Assembly: GCF_900104765.1 (NCBI RefSeq) | Contig: NZ_LT629737.1 | Span: 2,294,001 to 2,358,000, forward strand | Direction: 5' to 3' | DNA length: 64,000 nucleotides | Origin: Gillisia sp. Hel1_33_143 | GTDB taxonomy: Bacteria; Bacteroidota; Bacteroidia; Flavobacteriales; Flavobacteriaceae | Part shown: in pieces, positions 54,929 to 64,000 of the stretch | Layout: the number at the start of each line of letters is the position of its first letter | Position numbering within the stretch: position 1 is the first letter of the stretch | Position numbers and translations under genes: made by a program | Notes under the pieces: model-generated | Database searches by the model: none | What the model saw: the letters and a program-made list of their open reading frames with translations, nothing else | What the model was told of the DNA's origin: nothing

Positions 54929-56488
54929 CTAAGCGTCTCTTCTTTTCTTGAAATAACTAAAACCAAGACCAATTGCTACTATAATGGCGGCATATGGTAA
55001 ATAAGAAACAGGATCTGAATCTCCTTTAACGGTAGTAAATAATCTATTCCAACGAATCTTATCTAACCCACTAGCGTTAGTGTCCCAACTCATCCATATA
55101 AATACAGGTTTTCCAACCACATGATTAAAGGGTACATATCCAAAATAACGGCTATCTAAGCTGTTGTGGCGGTTATCTCCCATCATCCAGTAATAATCCT
55201 GCTGAAAGGTATAAGAATTTGTAGGAGTACCGTTTAATAGTACCTGCGTTCCATTTGTGGACAGTTTATTGGTAATTCCCATTTCAGAACCTTCATATAC
55301 TTCAATAATTCTTTTATATAATGGTAGGGTTTTTATAGTAAGGGGAGTAGTAGTTCCTGCTTTTGGAATGAAAATAGGTCCGAAGTTATCTTGATTCCAA
55401 TTATTATCTTCGCTTTGAGGGAACACAGAGCGATCTTTATTACCTGCAGGATTAATGACTCTTTGTACGCTGGCTACATTGGGATCGTTCTTAAATTTCT
55501 CAAATTCTCCATCTGTTAGATTTATCCAAAATGTATTGCTGTTTTGATCATATCGATATGGATCTGTAACTCCATATAATTGATACATAACGCGTGGATT
55601 TAAAGGCTGATCTTTGGTTTTTCCAATATAAGAAGTTTGTAATCTTGCTCTTCCCGGTAGGTTTAAGGGCTTGGAATTTATAAATACTTTCCCGTCTTTG
55701 ATCTGTAGCGAATCTCCTGCTACACCAACAGCTCTTTTTACATAATTTGTTTTCTTATCTATAGGCTTATAGTAGTACTTATCTGTAGTGGTCATGTATC
55801 TCATAGTATCTACTGGCCAGTTGAAAACAACAATATCTGATCGCTCTATATCTTCAAATCCGGGAAATCTGAAATAAGGGATTTGAGGTTTAGAGAGGTA
55901 TGATTTAGTATTTACAAATGGTAAAGTATCGTGAACCATGGGAAAAGCAACTGCCGTCATAGGGGTTCTGGCACCGTAATGAAATTTACTTACAAATAGA
56001 AAATCTCCAACCAATAACGTTTTTTCCAATGAAGAAGTTGGAATGGTAAAGGGTTGAATTAAATAAGTATGAACAATTGTTGCAGCAATAACAGCAAATA
56101 GTATAGAGCTTATCCATTCTCCTGTGCTGGTCTTAGGCTGAAGACTTCTTTCCTCAATATAAGTAACATCTTCAATATAGTTTATGTAGTATATATAGAA
56201 TCCTAGGGTAGCAATTACAAGAACAGTATCTAGCGTAGAGTTCTTTCCAAAGCTTCTAATGGTTTCTACCCAAATAACCGGGAACATAATTAGATTTACA
56301 ATAGGCACAAATAAAAGAATTGTCCACCACCAAGGCCTGTTAATGATCTTCATTAGAACTACAGCATTGTATACCGGTATTGCCGCTTCCCAGGCTTTTC
56401 TTCCTGCTTTAACGTATAGTTTCCATGTTCCTAAAAAATGAATAACCTGAACTATCAGGAAAAATATAAACCATTGTGTAAATGTCAT
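54929..56488 (-). CDS. lepB: Signal peptidase I, long Bacteroidota form
   Basis: 519 residues, far longer than E. coli LepB (324) but usual here. Several N-terminal membrane spans and a longer loop come first. The catalytic Ser is S153 in TSSLEKTLLVGD, the general-base Lys K251 in NYVKRAVGVAGD, and the box E motif GDNRHNSLDSR is present. A large beta-rich insertion lies between K251 and box E. It has a C-terminal span. It removes signal peptides of exported proteins. Confidence 0.92.
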   Translation of the reverse strand: MTFTQWFIFFLIVQVIHFLGTWKLYVKAGRKAWEAAIPVYNAVVLMKIINRPWWWTILLFVPIVNLIMFPVIWVETIRSFGKNSTLDTVLVIATLGFYIYYINYIEDVTYIEERSLQPKTSTGEWISSILFAVIAATIVHTYLIQPFTIPTSSLEKTLLVGDFLFVSKFHYGARTPMTAVAFPMVHDTLPFVNTKSYLSKPQIPYFRFPGFEDIERSDIVVFNWPVDTMRYMTTTDKYYYKPIDKKTNYVKRAVGVAGDSLQIKDGKVFINSKPLNLPGRARLQTSYIGKTKDQPLNPRVMYQLYGVTDPYRYDQNSNTFWINLTDGEFEKFKNDPNVASVQRVINPAGNKDRSVFPQSEDNNWNQDNFGPIFIPKAGTTTPLTIKTLPLYKRIIEVYEGSEMGITNKLSTNGTQVLLNGTPTNSYTFQQDYYWMMGDNRHNSLDSRYFGYVPFNHVVGKPVFIWMSWDTNASGLDKIRWNRLFTTVKGDSDPVSYLPYAAIIVAIGLGFSYFKKRRDA

Positions 56489-56544
56489 AATCTAAATACT
56501 TTACTGGTATTAGTGTAATTTTAATTTGAACCGTTACAGTTAAA

Positions 56545-57249
56545 CTAACTTAAACTTGAAAGTACGTCTTTCATGGAATGAACTCCCTTTTTGCCATTCA
56601 ACCATTCAGCCGCAATTACGGCACCTAAGGCAAAACCTTTTCTAGAATGTGCAGTATGTTTTATTTCTATAGAATCTATAATAGAATTGTAAGCTATGGT
56701 ATGAGTTCCAGGCACTTCATCTATTCTCTTCGCGGTAATAGGAATTTCATTGGCTCCTGCTTCATCTAGTTTCCATCCACTTTTGGAAGAATGTTCAATG
56801 ATCTTTTCTGCTAGAGTTATAGCTGTCCCGCTAGGAGCGTCTAGCTTATGCGTATGGTGAACTTCTTCTATTTCTACTTTATAATCAGAAAAAGGACTCA
56901 TCATTTTTGCTAATTTTTGATTTAATTCAAAAAATAGATTTACACCAATACTAAAATTTGAAGCGTATAAAAATGCAGAATTTTCTTCATTACAGATCTT
57001 CACAGCTTCTTCGTATTTTGTTAACCAACCGGTAGTACCGCTCACCACAGGAACTTGATGTCTCATGCAAGTGGTTATATTGTTATAGGCAGCCGTAGGT
57101 ACGCTAAAATCTATTGCAACATCTACCTTGCTAAAATCATAATTTTTAATATCTTCTTTGATCTTGTAAACTATTTCATGACCTCTTTCCTCAGCAATAC
57201 CTTCAATGGTCTTCCCCATTTTTCCGTAGCCTAAAAGTGCGATTCTCAT
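56545..57249 (-). CDS. dapB: 4-hydroxy-tetrahydrodipicolinate reductase
   Basis: 234 residues. It reduces dihydrodipicolinate in the lysine/diaminopimelate pathway. The NAD(P) loop is LLGYGKMGKTI. The catalytic EEVHHTHKLDAPSGTAI and the SNFSIGVNLF segment are intact. Two bp after DUF5683. dapD of the same pathway lies 40 kb away. Confidence 0.94.
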   Translation of the reverse strand: MRIALLGYGKMGKTIEGIAEERGHEIVYKIKEDIKNYDFSKVDVAIDFSVPTAAYNNITTCMRHQVPVVSGTTGWLTKYEEAVKICNEENSAFLYASNFSIGVNLFFELNQKLAKMMSPFSDYKVEIEEVHHTHKLDAPSGTAITLAEKIIEHSSKSGWKLDEAGANEIPITAKRIDEVPGTHTIAYNSIIDSIEIKHTAHSRKGFALGAVIAAEWLNGKKGVHSMKDVLSSLS

Positions 57250-57251
57250 AT

Positions 57252-57854
57252 CTAAAAGTTGTAATTTAATGATAATAGGTAGCCTGTTTTACCTGAAATT
57301 CTATCATAGTTCATTGTAGGCTTAAAAGAAAGGTCTTCGCTTACATTAAACTGTTGTAAGTGTGCATCTACGTTAGCATCTATTATGTTTAAGGCATATA
57401 TACCTACTGTTACCAATAAAGAAATTTCTTTATTACGCTGGTAGACTTTTTGAGCTCTTATTAAACCGTCATTGGTTACTCGTTGCGTACCATCTTCCCT
57501 CGAGAATTCATCGTCTGTAAAACCTGCTAATCTACGCTTATAGGCATCTCGATACCGGTCATATTGTTTATCATTGTCTAAATAGAAATAAATTCCGATC
57601 CCTAGTCCAGCGTAAGCTATAGGAATTTTCCAATATTTTCCATTATAGGCCTGCCCTAAACCTGGTAATACGGCAGAGTAAAAAGCAGCCTTAGCAGGTG
57701 CTAAAGGATTATATTCTTTATACTCTTCTTTTTTATCTTTTTGAACAATAGGTTCTTTGATGGTATTAGCAACAGAAAGTGAGTCTTCCTGAGCTGCAAG
57801 AAAATTAAACGCTAGTAAAAGCGAGAGTAGCGAAAGTAATTTCTTAAGCTTCAC
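57252..57854 (-). CDS. DUF5683 membrane/periplasmic protein
   Basis: 200 residues with a signal peptide (MKLKKLLSLLSLLLAFNFLAAQE) and the DUF5683 core: PAKAAFYSAVLPGLGQAYNG, YWKIPIAYAGLGIGIYFYLD. The family lies in the membrane or periplasm, with no known function. Its GTG start at 57854 overlaps parB by 11 bp. Confidence 0.85.
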   Translation of the reverse strand: MKLKKLLSLLSLLLAFNFLAAQEDSLSVANTIKEPIVQKDKKEEYKEYNPLAPAKAAFYSAVLPGLGQAYNGKYWKIPIAYAGLGIGIYFYLDNDKQYDRYRDAYKRRLAGFTDDEFSREDGTQRVTNDGLIRAQKVYQRNKEISLLVTVGIYALNIIDANVDAHLQQFNVSEDLSFKPTMNYDRISGKTGYLLSLNYNF

Positions 57855-58746
57855 CCTGAATTAATTTTTTAAGTCGGTTAAAATCTTCTTCGGAAGTAAA
57901 AGGTATTATTAATTTCCCTTTTCCTTTGGCGGCAACCTTCACGTCTACTTTAGCGCCAAGATAATCGGAGAATTCTTTAATTCCTTTTTTGAATTCCTGT
58001 GGAAGTGGTTTCGCTTTTGGAGTGGGTTTTTCTATAGAGTTTCCACTAAGTTCACGCACCAATTTTTCGGTATCTCTTACAGACAAAGATTTCTCTAAGA
58101 TCTTCTCGTAAATGTCTAATTGTAGTTGTGGATCTTCAATATTTATCAAGGCTCTTCCATGCCCCATAGATAGAAATCCATCTCTCATTCCGGTTTGAAT
58201 GATAGGGTCTAACTTTAATAATCTCAAGTAGTTAGCAATAGTAGATCTATTCTTTCCAACACGCTCGCTTAATTGCTCTTGGGTAAGATTGATCTCATCT
58301 ATCAATCTCTGATATGAAAGTGAAATTTCTATAGGATCAAGATCTTGACGTTGGATATTTTCTACCAAGGCCATCTCCAAAGATTCCTGATCGTTCGCTA
58401 TTCTAATGTAAGCAGGAACTGTTTCAAGTCCAATTAATTTAGAAGCCCTGAATCTTCGTTCTCCTGAAACTAATTGATATTTATTAAACTCTAATTTTCT
58501 TACCGTTATTGGTTGAATTACCCCTAATTCTTTAATAGAAGAAGCTAATTCTCTAAGAGAATCTTCATTAAAGCTGGTTCTAGGCTGAAATGGGTTTACT
58601 TCTATAGAAGTTAGTTCCAATTCTACAATATGCCCTACCAGTTTATCTGCATTCTTATCTTCTGCAGATTTTATATCTTGTTCAGGATCTTTCAGTAATG
58701 CTGAAAGGCCTCTTCCTAACGCTTGTTTTTTAGTAGCTTTCGCCAT
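57844..58746 (-). CDS. parB: Chromosome partitioning protein ParB
   Basis: 300 residues. The ParB N-terminal CTPase-type domain has FQPRTSFNEDSLRELASSI and LVSGERRFRASKL. A helix-turn-helix domain (QEQLSERVGKNRSTIANYL) binds parS. A C-terminal dimerisation region follows. It starts 3 bp after parA. No canonical TGTTTCACGTGAAACA parS was seen in the window. Confidence 0.93.
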   Translation of the reverse strand: MAKATKKQALGRGLSALLKDPEQDIKSAEDKNADKLVGHIVELELTSIEVNPFQPRTSFNEDSLRELASSIKELGVIQPITVRKLEFNKYQLVSGERRFRASKLIGLETVPAYIRIANDQESLEMALVENIQRQDLDPIEISLSYQRLIDEINLTQEQLSERVGKNRSTIANYLRLLKLDPIIQTGMRDGFLSMGHGRALINIEDPQLQLDIYEKILEKSLSVRDTEKLVRELSGNSIEKPTPKAKPLPQEFKKGIKEFSDYLGAKVDVKVAAKGKGKLIIPFTSEEDFNRLKKLIQGEA

Positions 58747-58749
58747 CTT

Positions 58750-59514
58750 CTACATGTTTTTCTTTATGATTTCATGGGCAAGGCTCAAATAATTATTTGC
58801 TCCTTTGCTACCAGCGTCATAATTGATAATACTTTCCCCGTAACTTGGTGCTTCACTTAAACGTACATTTCGCTGGATGATTGTAGTGAAAACCATTTCA
58901 TTAAAATGTTTCTGCACTTCATCTACTACTTGATTTGATAGTCTAAGTCGAGAGTCGTACATAGTTAACAATAAGCCCTCTATATCTAATTCTTTATTGT
59001 GAATTTTTTGAACACTTTTAATAGTGTTCAATAGTTTGCCCAACCCTTCTAATGCAAAATATTCACACTGAATTGGAATGATCACCGAATCTGAAGCGGT
59101 AAGTGCATTTAAAGTTAGCAGTCCTAAAGAAGGAGCACAGTCAATAAATATATAGTCATAACTCTCTTTTAGGTGAGTAATAGCTTTTTTAAGCATATAT
59201 TCACGCTCGTCCTGATCTACAAGTTCTATTTCTATAGCAACAAGATCTATGTGAGAAGGAATGATATCTAAATTAGGAGAACTGGTTTTAATAATAGCTT
59301 CTTCCGCTTTGATAGAATGTTCCAAAAGTTGGTAGGTTCCAAATTCTACCTGTTCTACATCAATACCTAATCCAGAAGTAGCATTCGCTTGTGGGTCGGC
59401 ATCAATTAACAATACCTTTTTTTCAAGAACCCCAAGAGAGGCTGCTAAGTTAACAGAGGTGGTAGTTTTGCCAACACCTCCTTTTTGATTTGCAATAGCA
59501 ATGATTTTACCCAT
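58750..59514 (-). CDS. parA: Chromosome partitioning ATPase ParA (Soj)
   Basis: 254 residues. Deviant Walker A NQKGGVGKTTTS (residues 9-20), the switch motif LLIDADPQANAT and the DYIFIDCAPSLG Walker B are intact. It moves ParB-parS complexes. Starts the parA-parB-DUF5683-dapB-lepB-wbqC run. A near -7 box (TATTTTTA, 59539-59546) lies just upstream. Confidence 0.95.
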   Translation of the reverse strand: MGKIIAIANQKGGVGKTTTSVNLAASLGVLEKKVLLIDADPQANATSGLGIDVEQVEFGTYQLLEHSIKAEEAIIKTSSPNLDIIPSHIDLVAIEIELVDQDEREYMLKKAITHLKESYDYIFIDCAPSLGLLTLNALTASDSVIIPIQCEYFALEGLGKLLNTIKSVQKIHNKELDIEGLLLTMYDSRLRLSNQVVDEVQKHFNEMVFTTIIQRNVRLSEAPSYGESIINYDAGSKGANNYLSLAHEIIKKNM

Positions 59515-59621
59515 TAAATATCTTCAATTTATGAGGGGTAAAAATACAATTTATTACAGCTATATAAAATGATTTTGTTAACAGCTTATACAGTTTCGTA
59601 ATATTCTGGATTTTTACAATG

Positions 59622-59636
59622 TAACGAATCTCGTTA
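59622..59636. repeat. 15-bp palindrome TAACGA-N3-TCGTTA
   Basis: Two perfect 6-base half-sites spaced by ATC, between the SDR stop (59645) and parA. It could be an operator or binding site; no protein can be assigned. Confidence 0.35.
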
Positions 59637-59644
59637 TCAGTTAT

Positions 59645-60526
59645 TTATTTACTTTTCTTAGCGCGGATCATTGCTTCCAGCTGATCCCACATTTCTTCCG
59701 GGATGGCTTCCAATAAATTGAACTGTCCTGCACCTTTCAGCCATTCGCCGCCATCTATAGTTACAACTTCACCATTTATATAGGCAGAAAAGTCTGAAAC
59801 CAAGTATGCAGCTAGATTAGCCAATTCCTGATGCTCTCCAACACGTTTTAACGGCACTTTTTTAGCAAGATCGAACTTCTCTTTTAAGTCTCCAGGCAGT
59901 AATCTATCCCAAGCTCCTTTAGTTGGGAAAGGTCCTGGAGCAATAGCGTTAGATCTAATACCATATTTCGCCCATTCTACCGCTAAAGAACGTGTCATGG
60001 CTAAAACTCCTGCTTTAGCAGTTGCACTTGGAACTACATATGCAGAACCCGTCCATGCGTAAGTAGTAACGATGTTAAGTATAGTTTTATTCTCCTCTTT
60101 ATTGTCTATCCAATGCTTTCCGAAGGCTAGTGTGCAGTTTTTACTTCCTTTAAGAACTATGTCTATAATGGTATCGAAAGCATGAGCGCTCAAACGTTCT
60201 GTGGGCGAGATAAAGTTTCCAGCTGCATTGTTTAAAAGTACATCTACAGATCCAAATTCATCTACAGAGGCTTTTACCATAGCTTCAACCTCTTCATAAT
60301 TACGAACATCACATTGTACAGGTAAAACCTTTCCCTTAGTTTGAGATCTCATCTCTTCTGCAGTATTTTTTAGTTTTTCCAGGTCTCGTGAAGTAATTAC
60401 CACATTGGCTCCAAGTTCAAGAAAATAGGTGCTCATAGCTTTACCTAATCCGCTACCTCCGCCGGTTACAACAATGGTTTTGCCTTTTAAAGCGTCATCT
60501 CTCAGCATTTTTTTTGTAAAATCCAT
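59645..60526 (-). CDS. SDR oxidoreductase, 2,4-dienoyl-CoA reductase-like
   Basis: 293 residues. Cofactor site VVTGGGSGLGKAM and NNAAGN. The catalytic region reads GSAYVVPSATAKAGVLAM, with the SxxxK form and the upstream Tyr, just as in eukaryotic 2,4-dienoyl-CoA reductase (DECR) rather than the usual YxxxK. Probably helps beta-oxidation of unsaturated fatty acids. An upstream in-frame TTG at 60547 is rejected. It follows the methylmalonyl-CoA mutase genes by 78 bp. Confidence 0.88.
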   Translation of the reverse strand: MDFTKKMLRDDALKGKTIVVTGGGSGLGKAMSTYFLELGANVVITSRDLEKLKNTAEEMRSQTKGKVLPVQCDVRNYEEVEAMVKASVDEFGSVDVLLNNAAGNFISPTERLSAHAFDTIIDIVLKGSKNCTLAFGKHWIDNKEENKTILNIVTTYAWTGSAYVVPSATAKAGVLAMTRSLAVEWAKYGIRSNAIAPGPFPTKGAWDRLLPGDLKEKFDLAKKVPLKRVGEHQELANLAAYLVSDFSAYINGEVVTIDGGEWLKGAGQFNLLEAIPEEMWDQLEAMIRAKKSK

Positions 60527-60604
60527 ATTTATAAGTTTTAGTGGCAAGTCTGGTTAGGCCTTGCGCTAATTGGTTGATTGTATTAAATTGAAGAGGAATA
60601 TAAA

Positions 60605-62740
60605 TTATTCTTCTTCTATAAGAATTTCTAATAATTGAATTGCTGCTTCGCTAATTTTCGTACCCGGCCCAAATACAGCAACTGCTCCTGCATCGAATAA
60701 AAACTGATAATCTTGAGAAGGAATTACCCCTCCAACTATTACCATGATATCTTCTCTGTCGTGTTTTTTTAGTTCTTCAATTACTTGAGGTACTAAAGTC
60801 TTATGTCCTGCAGCTAAAGAAGATACGCCTAAAATGTGAACGTCATTTTCTATAGCTTGCTTCGCAGCTTCTGCAGGGGTTTGGAATAGCGGCCCGATAT
60901 CCACATCAAAACCAAGATCTGCATAACCGGTTGCTACCACTTTAGCGCCACGATCATGACCGTCTTGTCCCATTTTGGCTACCATTATTCTTGGACGTCT
61001 ACCATCTTGCTCAGCAAACTTATTGGCAAGCTCTCTTGCTTTTTTAAAGGACTCGTTGTCTTTCATCTCTTTAGAATAAACTCCGCTAAAAGATTGAATT
61101 TTGGCTTTATATCTGCCATATACTTTTTCTAGGGCATCACTTATTTCACCTAAAGTGGCTCTTTCTCTAGATGCTTCTACTGCTAAAGCTAATAAATTTC
61201 CATTTTCTTTTTCAGCAGCATCGGTTAAAGCTTCTAAGGCTTTATTTACTTTCTCTGAATTTCGATCTTCTCGAATTTGTTTTAATCTATCAACTTGCTG
61301 AATTCTTACCGTTTGGTTGTCTACTTCAAGTGTAACCAATGGGTCTTCCTTTTCAAGTCTGTATTTGTTATTACCTACAATAATATCGGTTTCGCTATCT
61401 ATTCTGGCTTGTTTGGTAGCTGCAGCTTCTTCAATTCTCAATTTAGGAATTCCAGCTTCAATGGCCTTGGTCATTCCACCAAGTTCTTCCACTTCTTCTA
61501 TAAGTTTCCAGGCTTTTTGAGCAATATCGTTAGTTAGACTTTCAACATAAAAACTTCCAGCCCAGGGATCTACTGTTTTAGTGATCTTGGTTTCTTGCTG
61601 AAGAAATAACTGAGTATTTCTTGCAATACGTGCAGAGAAATCTGTAGGTAAAGCAATAGCTTCATCTAAGGCATTGGTGTGTAAACTTTGAGTTCCTCCA
61701 AAGGCTGCCGCAGCTGCTTCAATGCAGGTTCTGGCAACGTTGTTAAAAGGATCTTGCTCTGTTAAACTCCATCCGCTGGTTTGTGAATGCGTTCTAAGTG
61801 CTAAAGATTTTTCGTTTTTTGGGTTGAATTGTTTTACCAATTTCGACCATAACATACGCGCAGCTCTCATTTTGGCGATCTCCATAAAATGGTTCATTCC
61901 AATTCCCCAGAAAAAAGAAAGACGAGGAGCAAAGCTGTCTATATCCATTCCGGCTTCTAATCCTTTTCTGATATATTCCAATCCATCCGCAAGGGTATAA
62001 GCAAGTTCAATGTCACAAGTTGCACCGGCCTCTTGCATATGGTATCCGGAGATACTAATACTATTGAATTTTGGCATGTTTTGAGAAGTGTACTCAAAAA
62101 TGTCTGAAATGATCTTCATAGAAGGAGTAGGTGGGTAGATATAAGTATTACGCACCATAAATTCTTTTAGAATATCATTTTGAATGGTTCCTGAAAGGTC
62201 TTTTCTATCTACACCTTGTTCTTCTGCCGCCACTATATAAAAGGCCATGATAGGAAGTACCGCTCCATTCATAGTCATAGATACAGACATTTTATCTAAT
62301 GGGATCTGATCGAATAAGATTTTCATATCTTCCACAGAATCTATGGCAACACCTGCTTTTCCAACATCTCCTACCACGCGTTCATGATCGCTATCATAAC
62401 CTCTATGCGTAGGAAGATCAAAAGCTACTGAAAGTCCTTTTTGCCCTGCAGCTAAATTTCTTCTATAAAAAGCATTGCTTTCTTCTGCGGTAGAAAAACC
62501 TGCGTATTGGCGAATGGTCCAAGGTCTGCTCACATACATGGTGCTATAAGGTCCTCTTAAGAAAGGAGGAATTCCTGCAGCAAAATTTAAATGCTCTGCA
62601 TTTTCTATATCCATTGCGGAATAGGTCGGTTTTAAATCGATCTCTTCTGCGGTTTTAAAAACTTTAGAGTTATCAGAATTTTTAGTTTCGCTAGAAACCG
62701 AACTCTTTAAAGTGATATTTTGAAGATTTTTTCTAGGCAT
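60605..62740 (-). CDS. scpA: Methylmalonyl-CoA mutase, large subunit
   Basis: 711 residues. An N-terminal TIM-barrel catalytic domain ([31 protein letters not shown]) precedes the C-terminal B12-binding domain with [17 protein letters not shown], the D-x-H-x-x-G cobalt-lower-ligand motif, and GVSSLAAGH. It interconverts succinyl-CoA and methylmalonyl-CoA. The heterodimer partner is the next gene upstream. Starts at ATG 62740. Confidence 0.95.
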   Translation of the reverse strand: MPRKNLQNITLKSSVSSETKNSDNSKVFKTAEEIDLKPTYSAMDIENAEHLNFAAGIPPFLRGPYSTMYVSRPWTIRQYAGFSTAEESNAFYRRNLAAGQKGLSVAFDLPTHRGYDSDHERVVGDVGKAGVAIDSVEDMKILFDQIPLDKMSVSMTMNGAVLPIMAFYIVAAEEQGVDRKDLSGTIQNDILKEFMVRNTYIYPPTPSMKIISDIFEYTSQNMPKFNSISISGYHMQEAGATCDIELAYTLADGLEYIRKGLEAGMDIDSFAPRLSFFWGIGMNHFMEIAKMRAARMLWSKLVKQFNPKNEKSLALRTHSQTSGWSLTEQDPFNNVARTCIEAAAAAFGGTQSLHTNALDEAIALPTDFSARIARNTQLFLQQETKITKTVDPWAGSFYVESLTNDIAQKAWKLIEEVEELGGMTKAIEAGIPKLRIEEAAATKQARIDSETDIIVGNNKYRLEKEDPLVTLEVDNQTVRIQQVDRLKQIREDRNSEKVNKALEALTDAAEKENGNLLALAVEASRERATLGEISDALEKVYGRYKAKIQSFSGVYSKEMKDNESFKKARELANKFAEQDGRRPRIMVAKMGQDGHDRGAKVVATGYADLGFDVDIGPLFQTPAEAAKQAIENDVHILGVSSLAAGHKTLVPQVIEELKKHDREDIMVIVGGVIPSQDYQFLFDAGAVAVFGPGTKISEAAIQLLEILIEEE

Positions 62741-62806
62741 TGCTTGTAAATTCTTCTAGCTGAAAAATATCAGCAGTTATATTTTAATAGTATTTCGTGA
62801 CTGAAA

Positions 62807-64000
62807 TTACTCTTTTTCTAATCGCTCTTGTTCAGATCTTTCTGATAATCTTCTCTCTAAAATTGGAGAGATCAAGGTTTTTCTAGGATTCATCTTCAAA
62901 AATGGAAACAATTCTAAATCCGCCTTCATTTTATCTTCAGGATTCTCATATTTGTTGGTGCCTATCAGCACTAATTCACCTTTGTCAAATTTCTCTTGCT
63001 CCAATTTAGCACTTTCAGCTATTTTTCTTTGAATGATCCCTTCCTTCAATTCTTTTAAAAATCCACCTCCAGCTTCAATTTCTTTAAATATTTCCAAGGC
63101 TTTTTCTGCAAATTGCTGAGTCAAACTTTCTATATAATAAGCTCCTTCTGCAGCGTTGGAAACTTTATCAAAATAGCTTTCAGTCTTTAAAATAAGTAAC
63201 TGATTTCTAGCTATTCTATCTCCAAACTCATTATTCTTATGATAAATTGCATCATAAGGCATATTGTAGACAGCATCTGCACCTCCAAGTACAGCGCTCA
63301 TTGTCTGTGTGGTGGTTCTAAGTAGGTTTACATTAAAATCGTATAAGGTCTTGTCTCGTTTTGTAGGTTGAGCCAATACATAACATTTTTCATTGATACC
63401 ATATTCTGAAGCCAAGCTGGCATATAAAATACGAAGTGCTCTGATCTTGGCGATCTCAAAGAAATAATTGGTTCCGGAAGCCACAATAAAATCGATCTCC
63501 AGATCTTTATTTTCTGAAAAATGATTTAGGTATTCATTTGCATGAGCTAGAGCATAAGCCAATTCTTGTGGAATAGTGGCACCTGCATTTTGGTATAAAC
63601 CAGAATCTACGCTCAGCACTGATTTAAAATCAGCTGATTTTGATACGATCTTAGATAAGATTTCGTGATCTTTTTTAAGATCAAAGTACCAATTCCCCGA
63701 ACGGGCAAAATTTCCAACAATATCAATATGAAGTCTTATTTGATGATCTGTACCGCTTATAAAAGTAAGCAACTCCTCAAAAGTGCTCTCTGGTAAAAAC
63801 TCAAAATTTAAGTAGATAGGAGTATCTTTAAGAGAGATATCTTTGAATAACTTCTGAAAATCTGTCTTCTCAGAAGAAATGATAAACCATAAACTTTCGG
63901 CACCTTTGGTAAGTACTTCAAGAGCCCTTTTATTACTTTTTTCTTCTGAAACCACGAAGATCTTTTCACAGATCTGCCAATTCTTTGGAGAATTTATACT
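62807..64000 (-). CDS. mutA: Methylmalonyl-CoA mutase, small subunit (5' end outside window)
   Basis: The frame is open from the window edge to the stop at 62807, at least 397 residues. A GTG at 63955 is internal and not the start, since the upstream residues (NSPKNWQICEKIFV) match the family. It resembles the catalytic barrel of the large subunit (ARNQLLILKTESYFDKVSNA, GGGFLKELKEG) but lacks the B12 domain. 66 bp before the large subunit; the two form the heterodimer. Confidence 0.93.
   Translation of the reverse strand, partial: SINSPKNWQICEKIFVVSEEKSNKRALEVLTKGAESLWFIISSEKTDFQKLFKDISLKDTPIYLNFEFLPESTFEELLTFISGTDHQIRLHIDIVGNFARSGNWYFDLKKDHEILSKIVSKSADFKSVLSVDSGLYQNAGATIPQELAYALAHANEYLNHFSENKDLEIDFIVASGTNYFFEIAKIRALRILYASLASEYGINEKCYVLAQPTKRDKTLYDFNVNLLRTTTQTMSAVLGGADAVYNMPYDAIYHKNNEFGDRIARNQLLILKTESYFDKVSNAAEGAYYIESLTQQFAEKALEIFKEIEAGGGFLKELKEGIIQRKIAESAKLEQEKFDKGELVLIGTNKYENPEDKMKADLELFPFLKMNPRKTLISPILERRLSERSEQERLEKE

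Noticed and set aside
59515-59644. Canonical parS site near parA/parB
   Set aside because: No TGTTTCACGTGAAACA-like sequence seen; only the unrelated TAACGA palindrome.
1-64000. CRISPR arrays, tRNA/rRNA genes, prophage, insertion sequences or genomic island
   Set aside because: No direct-repeat arrays, no TPsiC-type motifs in a cloverleaf context, no transposase or phage families, and base composition looks even throughout.

Overview
The window reads as ordinary chromosome of a low-G+C member of the Bacteroidota, family Flavobacteriaceae (something like Gramella/Christiangramia or a close relative). The evidence is family content (GldI, DUF5606, DUF3810, DUF5683, OstA-like protein, a two-gene methylmalonyl-CoA mutase, a T9SS-type PKD protein) and signals: almost no Shine-Dalgarno sequences, and many genes preceded by the Bacteroidota -7 promoter element TAnnTTTG a few bases before the start codon. 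I see no tRNA, rRNA, CRISPR array, insertion sequence or phage gene. No gap exceeds 300 bases. The largest are 27324-27606 (OstA promoter, then the leader of the ferritin-like genes), 45363-45634 (ndk promoter) and 1410-1673 (one short hairpin, nothing else recognised). Both ends cut a gene.

Layout. 1-1409: 3' truncated secreted PKD protein. 1674-3413: two-gene ABC-2 exporter. 3505-6257: an unnamed protein that looks kinase-like, a nucleoid-associated protein and a pRiA4b ORF-3-like protein. 6285-9358: heme A synthase, CCA-adding enzyme and threonylcarbamoyl-AMP synthase. 9348-14443: envelope glycan block (GT4, GT2, CDP-glycerol-type transferase, WaaP-like kinase, GT9). 14461-17780: dapD, then divergent ruvX, def, DUF5606 and mazG. 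17903-24261: DUF349 protein, aroE, two overlapping DUF368 transporters and a TPR protein. 24367-27323: class III aminotransferase coupled to an OstA/LptA-like protein. 27607-29211: two exported ferritin-like proteins. 29282-33254: purA, fur, relA/spoT. 33297-41021: M48 protease, SpoU methyltransferase, two amidohydrolases, DUF3810 membrane protein. 41110-46054: pepD, then nrnA-gldI-PPIase, then ndk. 46126-47919: recF, lipoprotein, DUF721. 48065-54287: TPR, ribH, small membrane protein, mutL, two rhomboids, EEP hydrolase. 54293-59514: parA-parB-DUF5683-dapB-lepB-wbqC. 59645-64000: dienoyl-CoA reductase-like SDR and both methylmalonyl-CoA mutase subunits.

Themes. Much of the window serves the envelope: glycan assembly, lipid-carrier recycling (DUF368), LPS transport (OstA-like), periplasmic folding (GldI and a cyclophilin-FKBP fusion), signal peptidase, and several membrane proteases. 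The least explained items are the 353-aa kinase-like protein (3505-4566), the paired ferritin-like proteins, the aminotransferase fused by translation coupling to OstA, the tandem DUF368 pair, and a 65-bp inverted-repeat element between mazG and the DUF349 gene. I did not find a clearly new multi-gene system, and the findings are scored accordingly.

Start codons were set by homologue-like N-termini and by the TAnnTTTG boxes. In several genes the box overlaps or follows an upstream in-frame TTG/GTG, which rules that codon out. In others a TTG or GTG is the only sensible start.
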